Source of the DNA: Holosporales bacterium
Lineage (GTDB): Bacteria; Pseudomonadota; Alphaproteobacteria; RUG11792
NCBI GenBank assembly: GCA_031262205.1
Contig: JAISID010000072.1
Location: 1 to 11,294 of the forward strand
DNA length: 11,294 nucleotides
Reading direction: 5' to 3'
The position numbers and the translations under genes were made by a program. Of this stretch, positions 6,748 through 11,294 are shown one piece after another. Each line of letters begins with the position of its first letter. Position 1 is the first letter of the stretch. The notes beneath the pieces were generated by a model. It made no database searches. It was not told the DNA's origin and saw only the letters and a program-made list of their open reading frames with translations.

Positions 6748-6823
6748 CGAGCAAAGCGAGGCGTCCCTTGACAAGTTACGCATGGTAAATCGGTATAATC
6801 GCGGGAGCCAAAGGATAAATATT
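6680..6823. repeat. 144-bp interrupted palindrome within repeat copy 1
   Basis: The two arms are symmetric about 6751.5. From outside to inside the paired blocks are AATATTTATC (10 bases), TTTGG, ACCGATTTA and ACTTGTCAAGGG (12 bases), separated by unpaired internal loops, around a 26-base loop (6739-6764). As RNA it would form a long bulged hairpin. The design recalls palindromic elements or non-autonomous MITE-like units of AT-rich alphaproteobacteria; no transposase is present. A 61-codon open frame (6692-6877) crosses it and is taken as a by-product. Confidence 0.78.
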
Positions 6824-6877
6824 AACGATCTTAGAATTTCATTTGTAATAAGCTGTGTTCTAAATCTTATTTATTGA

Positions 6878-7079
6878 AAATCGCTCTCCCCTTCTCTACA
6901 TATTTCTGTTCCTTCGCGTATTAAACTTCCAACCGACATCTTTTCTCAAAGCTATATAAACGAATATGTATGCAACCAAGAAGAATCGGAATCAGTCGCA
7001 AGCAACCGCAGAATGGCGAGGAACGATTTTGTTCAAAGTTTTGAAGCGGCTTGATTGAATCCAAGTTTTTCCTGAACAA
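6878..7079. other. Intergenic stretch with an unexplained open frame, possible gene remnant
   Basis: On the plus strand, in frame with the stop at 6875-6877, about 59 codons are open to a stop near 7054, reading through VPSRIKLPTDIFSQSYINEY and ending RRMARNDFVQSFEAA. There is no start codon or ribosome site near its beginning. The minus strand after the ABC-F stop is also open for about 44 codons. It might be the tail of a gene cut by the adjacent palindrome, or chance; I do not recognise the sequence. Confidence 0.25.
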
Positions 7080-8657
7080 TCAACCTGCCTCGATTAATTC
7101 AGCCTTCAGAGTTTTGTCCATTTTAAAGATATGGGTCGCAAACGAACTGATAAACGCTCTGTTGTGACTAACCGTTAAAACGGTTCCGTTATACTCCGAC
7201 AATGCGTTTGATAACGCCTCCGTACTCGACATATCCAAGTGGTTTGTAGGTTCGTCTAGTATAAGAAAATTATTTCTCCGAGCCAAAAGAGCGGCTATTA
7301 TAACCTTGCTTTTCTCTCCTCCAGAAAGGACTTTCACTCGTTTTTTAGCATCGTCCTGCGTTATAAGCAGACACCCTAAAACGCCTCTTGCTTGTTGATA
7401 ATTAACGGTATTGTCCGTCAACTGCAAAACATTTTCCAAAGCGTCTAGCTCTGGGTCTAATATGTCTATTTGACTTTGCGTATAATATCCAATCGACACG
7501 TTGCTTCCAACCGACATTTCTCCCGTAAGCAGAGGAATTTCCCCGACTATCGTTCGCAAAAGCGTAGTCTTCCCGATGCCGTTGGCCCCTATTATCGCTA
7601 TTTTATTGCCCCTTATTATTCTTAAATTCAGATTTCTATTAAGAGGAACGTTATCGTAACCAATAGTTCCGTTCGTAATTTCCAAAACGACTTTACCGCT
7701 TTGCTTTTCCACCTCTATTTTGAAAGCCGGTTTTCTATCGGCTTCTTCAATATAAATTTTATCCTCTACTTCTTTAATACGTTCTATCATTTTCATTTTG
7801 CTTTTCGCTTGCCTTGCTTTAGTAGGCTTGTATTTGAACCTATCGATAAATGCTTGCAAATGATCTTGTTTTCTTTGCAACGTTTCTTTTTGTTTCTTTG
7901 CAGACAGAACGTTCGACTCTCTTTGCTCTAAGAAATCGTCAAAGTTACCGTGATAAATACTAACGTTCCCTTTAGAGATTTGCATTATTTGATCCGCCAA
8001 GTTATTAAGAAAATCTCTATCGTGAGATACGAACAATAAAGTTCCTTGAAACGATTTTAAATACTGTTCGAGCCACGTTAAACTCGGAAGATCGAGGTGA
8101 TTCGTAGGTTCGTCTAATATTAGAAAATTCGGATTATTAACAAGAAGTTTCGCTAACTCTAGCCTCATTCTCCAGCCGCCCGAAAGAACCAGCGGCGAAT
8201 CGTTAAATCGCGAAGTTTCAAAACCTAAATTAAATAGAATCCCTTTTGCTTCGGATTCCAAAGCATAGCCGTCGTTATCTGAAAATTCTCTTTCAACTTT
8301 TTCATACTCCGCGTAGACTTCATCTGAATAATTTTCTTCCATTTTCTTTAAAACTTTATGAAGTTTTTCATTTAAATCGCATAGCTTAATATGGCCGGAA
8401 ACACATTCTTCAAGTATCGTTTCTTTTGGATTTTCGCACGGAGCTTGAGGAAGATAACCCAAGACGCAATTTTTCGGAATAATAATTTCCCCGGAATCGT
8501 ATTCGTCAATCGACGTTATAAGATTCAAAAACGTAGTCTTCCCCGCTCCATTAGCGCCTATTATTCCTATCCTAGCGTTTTTGGGGAAGTGATATGAGAA
8601 ATCGCGGATTATAACTCTATCCCCAAATTTTTTCACAAGATTTTGAACTATGATCAT
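7080..8657 (-). CDS. ABC-F family ATP-binding protein
   Basis: The 525-residue protein has two ABC ATPase domains on one chain and no membrane segments. Domain 1 carries Walker A GANGAGKTT (34-42), signature LSGGW (158-162) and Walker B with LDEPTNHLD (181-189). A charged linker of about 60 residues (240-305) with the KPTKARQAKSK stretch follows. Domain 2 repeats Walker A GANGIGKTT (357-365), LSGGEKSK and LDEPTNHLD. This two-domain plan with a basic linker is that of ABC-F translation factors (EttA, YbiT, Uup, YheS groups), which act at the ribosome rather than in transport. The length suits a YbiT-like or similar subgroup but I cannot assign it. It is transcribed on its own from a leader of about 60 bases, downstream of and collinear with tolA. 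Confidence 0.9.
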   Translation of the reverse strand: MIIVQNLVKKFGDRVIIRDFSYHFPKNARIGIIGANGAGKTTFLNLITSIDEYDSGEIIIPKNCVLGYLPQAPCENPKETILEECVSGHIKLCDLNEKLHKVLKKMEENYSDEVYAEYEKVEREFSDNDGYALESEAKGILFNLGFETSRFNDSPLVLSGGWRMRLELAKLLVNNPNFLILDEPTNHLDLPSLTWLEQYLKSFQGTLLFVSHDRDFLNNLADQIMQISKGNVSIYHGNFDDFLEQRESNVLSAKKQKETLQRKQDHLQAFIDRFKYKPTKARQAKSKMKMIERIKEVEDKIYIEEADRKPAFKIEVEKQSGKVVLEITNGTIGYDNVPLNRNLNLRIIRGNKIAIIGANGIGKTTLLRTIVGEIPLLTGEMSVGSNVSIGYYTQSQIDILDPELDALENVLQLTDNTVNYQQARGVLGCLLITQDDAKKRVKVLSGGEKSKVIIAALLARRNNFLILDEPTNHLDMSSTEALSNALSEYNGTVLTVSHNRAFISSFATHIFKMDKTLKAELIEAG

Positions 8658-8725
8658 TAGGTTTTAGAAGTTTTCAAATATAAAAGACAAAGAACGCGGA
8701 ATGCTTTTCTTCTCAAATTCCAAAA

Positions 8726-8753
8726 ATTATACTAAAAAGAGAAGAATTAGTAA
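8726..8753 (-). promoter_or_regulatory. Candidate promoter of the ABC-F gene
   Basis: On the minus strand a perfect TATAAT (8731-8726) has a weak -35 TTACTA (8753-8748) 16 bases upstream. Initiation near 8719 gives a leader of about 60 bases with no strong ribosome site and no obvious leader peptide. The gene therefore need not depend on the tol promoter. Confidence 0.45.
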
Positions 8754-8781
8754 AGATGGACGCATTAATAGACGACGTTTT

Positions 8782-9690
8782 TTAGCCAAGCATATCTTTT
8801 GGATCAAAAGTTAGCGTCAAATTTTTCCATTCTTCGTATTTATCTTTTGGAAGAGGAAGCGGGCGACAATTTGGATCAAACACGGCTCTATAAGCGCTTT
8901 CTACAGCTATTTTGAAATCTGGCTCCGCAAGCGCCCGTTCCTTTTCAACTACTTCCGCCTTTATCACGTTACCGTCTGAATCAAGCTCCATATTTATATG
9001 GGCGACTAGAGTTTCCGCATTCTTCAAGCCTGCCGGGAAATGCCAGCATTTTCGTATTGTTTCTCTAATAAGATCAACCTCCGTCGCCGTCAGTACATCC
9101 CCTACTTCTTCGGCTTTCATTCCATTATTTTCAAATTCTCCTTCCGCCATTGCTCCGTCTAAAACGCTGTTAAAAGACTTTTTCACAGCCTTAGTGTCCG
9201 AGTTGCTTTTCTTTTTGCTTTTTTCTAGATTTACAACGGCCTTCTCGTTAGAATTTGACTTCTTGGAAGTCTTTGATTTTGAAGCTGTTTTCTTCTCAGA
9301 TTTTGACTTTGATTTTTCTTTCTTTTTCTCAGGTTTTTTTTTATCTATAACGACCGCGTCGTCGCTTTTATCCTCCTTAGGCGGTTCTTTGGAAGATTTT
9401 TCCGTCTCCGACTTTTTAGAATCCTCGGGTTTATCGCTTTCAGTTAGTTGTTTCTTCTCAACGCGAACAGCTTTATCTTCTGGAGTTTTGGCCTTTATTT
9501 TACTAAGTCTACCATGGGTATCCGACAAAATCGGGGCTTTGCTTTTGGAACCAATCTCAACAAAATCAAAAACGGCGTATCCGGAATCTTTAATTTTAGG
9601 AGAGAAAATCCTCCCGAAATTTGCATACGCCAATATAATCGCCGCAACATGCAGAACAATGGATATTATTAACGGAGTTCTACTGTTCAT
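8782..9690 (-). CDS. tolA: TolA, periplasm-spanning protein of the Tol-Pal system
   Basis: The 302-residue protein has the three-part layout of TolA: an N-terminal membrane anchor (about 6-24, LIISIVLHVAAIILAY), a long Lys/Ser/Glu-rich helical stretch (about 57-170), and a C-terminal globular domain (about 205-302) with VDLIRETIRKCWHFPAG and ALAEPDFKIAVESAYRAVFDP. It would be energised by TolQ-TolR and contact Pal or TolB at the outer membrane during constriction. An in-frame ATG at 9708 exists, but the ATG at 9690 has AGGGG eight bases upstream and starts directly before the anchor, so I choose it. The coil is lysine- and serine-rich rather than alanine-rich as in E. coli, in line with AT bias. 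It lies 118 bases after tolR; tolB and pal do not follow. Confidence 0.9.
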   Translation of the reverse strand: MNSRTPLIISIVLHVAAIILAYANFGRIFSPKIKDSGYAVFDFVEIGSKSKAPILSDTHGRLSKIKAKTPEDKAVRVEKKQLTESDKPEDSKKSETEKSSKEPPKEDKSDDAVVIDKKKPEKKKEKSKSKSEKKTASKSKTSKKSNSNEKAVVNLEKSKKKSNSDTKAVKKSFNSVLDGAMAEGEFENNGMKAEEVGDVLTATEVDLIRETIRKCWHFPAGLKNAETLVAHINMELDSDGNVIKAEVVEKERALAEPDFKIAVESAYRAVFDPNCRPLPLPKDKYEEWKNLTLTFDPKDMLG

Positions 9691-9808
9691 ATGCAAATCC
9701 CCTGCCATGAGTTTCTAGCGGCAATTCTATTTTTAAGAAAAGAAACCGCTTTTTTAGAATAACGTAGAACATGCGTCTTTAAAAGATTATTGCAACGCTC
9801 GCGCGAAA

Positions 9809-10276
9809 TCATCTTTTTGCTTTTTTCAAAACTCTAGAATTTTTAACGTCGGAATTTTTAACGTCGTTAGAATCCGCTTCTGAAATCAATGAAACCTTGC
9901 ACGCTCCCGTCGAGGATATTATTCCCATTATCTTCATTACCGTCCCATAAGGAAGCTCCTTATCTCCCCTGACGTATACGGCGTCGCTTTTGCCGTTTTG
10001 GAGAATAATAGGCAATTTTTGGGTTAACTCTTCAATTGTTACTTTTGCCTCTTCAATATAGATTTGCGAATCTTTATCAATCGACACGATAATAGGATGA
10101 GCTTTAGATTCGTCTAACGACGCGGCCTTTGTTTTTGGAAGATCGACGGGAACCCCGACGTTAAGCATAGGAGCGGTTATCATAAAGATAATTATCAAAA
10201 CCAACATAACCTCGACGAGAGGAGCTATGTTTATATAAACATTTGGAAATTCTCTCCTCGGTTTTTTAGCGCTCAT
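9809..10276 (-). CDS. tolR: TolR/ExbD family proton-channel protein
   Basis: The 155-residue protein has a short basic N-terminus, one membrane segment at about 17-37 (PLVEVMLVLIIIFMITAPML) and a periplasmic domain with VDLPKTKA and YVRGDKELPYGTVMKIMGIIS, all typical of TolR. The usual acidic residue of the membrane segment is Asp (PxxDVMLVL); here it is Glu22 (codon 10211-10213). With TolQ it would couple proton flow to TolA movement. A longer frame begins at 10315, but the ATG at 10276, preceded by GAGG, gives the normal TolR start (MSAKKPRREF) and overlaps the tolQ end by 11 bases. The C-terminus carries a short duplication, DVKNS-DVKNS. Family membership is firm; TolR rather than ExbD follows from the tolQ and tolA neighbours. 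Confidence 0.92.
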   Translation of the reverse strand: MSAKKPRREFPNVYINIAPLVEVMLVLIIIFMITAPMLNVGVPVDLPKTKAASLDESKAHPIIVSIDKDSQIYIEEAKVTIEELTQKLPIILQNGKSDAVYVRGDKELPYGTVMKIMGIISSTGACKVSLISEADSNDVKNSDVKNSRVLKKAKR

Positions 10277-11039
10277 TAAACTGCCTCGATATAATAGAGC
10301 TAAACTCGTCGGCAAACGTTTCTAATCTGTTAACGTATCTATTTATATCATTCATAAATTTATTGTATCCAACGGCGGCCGGAATAGCCGCCACGATGCC
10401 GAGAGCCGTGGTAAATAGAGCTTCCGATATAACAGGAGCCACCGCCGCAATACTTGAGCTTTGCTGAATAGCCAACGCTTTAAACCCGTTTAATATTCCA
10501 AGGACCGTCCCGAAAAGACCTAATATAACGCCGTTCGTTCCAAGCGATGATAAAAAGCCCATATGCCTTTCCAACTCGTCTACTTCCTTCCTAATCGCGA
10601 TCTGCATAGCTCTGTCGATTCTTCGCTCTAACATTTTGGCAAATTCAATTCCTCTTTGACTGTTTTGACTAGAAAAACTTTGCCACTCCGCCATAGCGGC
10701 ACAAAATACGTTAGTCATTGGATCAAACACGTCGTTTCGCAATTTCTCGTAAAGCGAATCTAACGGAGTCCCGGACCAAAAATCTTCTTCGAAATAATCC
10801 GCGTCTCTACGCAGTTTTTTTAGCCTAAAATGTTTGCCTATAATAATAGCCCAAGAACATATTGACGCGATCAATAAAGTTAGAACAACTACCTTTATTA
10901 TAAATCCAGCGTTCCAAAACATAGAGAACATAGACGAATCTTGGACTCCTGGAACAGACGCGACGTTAGATATAGTATTTATTGCGTCCGCATTAGAAAC
11001 AACGTCGGACGCGACGCCTGGTAATTGCGAATCTTCCAT
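10266..11039 (-). CDS. tolQ: TolQ/ExbB family proton-channel protein
   Basis: The 257-residue protein has three membrane segments: about 48-68 (IIKVVVLTLLIASICSWAII), about 165-190 (LSSLGTNGVILGLFGTVLGI) and about 205-225 (ALFTTALGIVAAIPAAVGYN). The GLFGTVLGI and ALFTTALGIVAAIPA stretches are the hallmark of the MotA/TolQ/ExbB family. TolQ forms the pentameric channel around TolR. The N-terminus before the first segment is about 20 residues longer than is usual. No ribosome site is seen at the ATG at 11039. The gene ends FNER and overlaps tolR by 11 bases, so translation is probably coupled. The usual upstream ybgC gene is not present between it and the repeat at 11155. Confidence 0.92.
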   Translation of the reverse strand: MEDSQLPGVASDVVSNADAINTISNVASVPGVQDSSMFSMFWNAGFIIKVVVLTLLIASICSWAIIIGKHFRLKKLRRDADYFEEDFWSGTPLDSLYEKLRNDVFDPMTNVFCAAMAEWQSFSSQNSQRGIEFAKMLERRIDRAMQIAIRKEVDELERHMGFLSSLGTNGVILGLFGTVLGILNGFKALAIQQSSSIAAVAPVISEALFTTALGIVAAIPAAVGYNKFMNDINRYVNRLETFADEFSSIISRQFNER

Positions 11040-11070
11040 ATTGGCAAAAAATCAAACTTGTATAAACGTT

Positions 11071-11076
11071 ATTATA
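11071..11076 (-). promoter_or_regulatory. Candidate -10 element of the tolQRA operon
   Basis: On the minus strand a perfect TATAAT lies about 31 bases before the tolQ ATG, within GGAGTATAATAACG. No good -35 is found at 16-18 bases upstream. The distance suits a short leader. Nothing else between 11040 and 11154 looks regulatory. Confidence 0.4.
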
Positions 11077-11154
11077 CTCCAAGATAACCTAGAATAAAAT
11101 TGCGATCTTTAGGCCTATACGGTTCCCAACTTAACAACATTAATATTTTAGTCT

Positions 11155-11294
11155 GGAAGCGCCTCTTCCCAGGATACCGGCGTTAACGACAAGTAACTAG
11201 ACTATAAGACGCAAACCGTCCCCAATAATATTTATCTTTTGGAACGAGAAAAACGAGTCCGATTTATAAAGCGTCTTGTCAAGGGCGTGAGAGC
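11155..11294. repeat. Dispersed intergenic repeat, copy 2, cut by the window end
   Basis: Positions 11200-11294 match 6653-6747 without gaps (about 88% by hand), and a looser match extends left to about 11155. Differences cluster in the bases after GGAACGAG, which is an unpaired loop of the palindrome in copy 1, while the paired blocks CCGATTTA and CTTGTCAAGGG are kept. The right arm of the palindrome would lie beyond the window. This copy sits upstream of tolQ, in the same orientation as copy 1. Confidence 0.78.

Noticed and set aside
6692..6877. A 61-codon gene across the palindrome
   Set aside because: Most of it is the repeat itself, it lacks a good ribosome site, and the repeat's copies differ by non-triplet gaps.
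8912..9718. Long plus-strand open frame of 268 codons opposite tolA
   Set aside because: It is Ser/Phe-rich as expected from the antisense of a Lys/Ser/Glu-rich coil. TolA on the other strand has recognisable domains, a ribosome site and operon context.
10277..10315. Longer TolR N-terminus starting at 10315
   Set aside because: The added residues are read through the end of tolQ; ATG at 10276 with GAGG upstream gives the normal TolR start.

Overview
The window comes from a low-GC alphaproteobacterium. A DUF1013/TrcR-type cell-cycle regulator, an HdaA-like DnaA regulator with an N-terminal clamp motif, an argS gene followed directly by a SPOR-domain gene, and a tolQ-tolR-tolA run together point to Alphaproteobacteria. 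The AT-rich sequence, decayed intergenic DNA and dispersed palindromic repeats would suit a host-associated Holosporales- or Rickettsiales-like lineage, but the order cannot be fixed from sequence reading alone. Core genes are rich in CpG (codons such as GCG, ACG, TCG, CGA) despite the low GC.

Layout. Positions 1-386 hold no recognisable gene. Positions 387-1904 (minus strand) are a tight operon: trcR, a [2Fe-2S] ferredoxin, and hdaA, whose GTG start overlaps the ferredoxin stop. Positions 1973-3580 (minus strand) hold a two-gene accessory cassette. Its first gene encodes a PD-(D/E)XK-like protein resembling DUF6602. Its second encodes a polymerase-beta-fold nucleotidyltransferase of the OAS/CD-NTase/CCA-adding type, split by a -1 frameshift exactly at an in-phase A AAA AAG heptamer. 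The nucleotidyltransferase region is CpG-poor compared with argS, which suggests acquisition. Positions 3652-6411 (plus strand) are argS and a membrane-anchored SPOR protein. Positions 6412-7079 hold a dispersed repeat with a 144-bp interrupted palindrome and an unexplained open stretch. Positions 7080-8657 (minus strand) encode an ABC-F ATPase. Positions 8782-11039 (minus strand) are tolA, tolR and tolQ, transcribed tolQ-tolR-tolA. A second copy of the repeat starts near 11155 and runs off the window.

How the genes work together. TrcR and HdaA belong to cell-cycle and replication-initiation control. TolQ, TolR and TolA form the proton-motive-force-driven part of the Tol-Pal envelope system, while ybgC, tolB and pal are not in the flanking DNA visible here. 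The SPOR protein probably binds septal peptidoglycan, so division and envelope themes recur. The nucleotidyltransferase/nuclease-like pair is the best candidate for a new system: a small defence-like module transcribed divergently from argS through overlapping promoters. Other notable points are an Asp-to-Glu change at the key transmembrane acid of TolR and a CtrA-like TTAA-N7-TTAA site enclosing a GANTC site just upstream of trcR.
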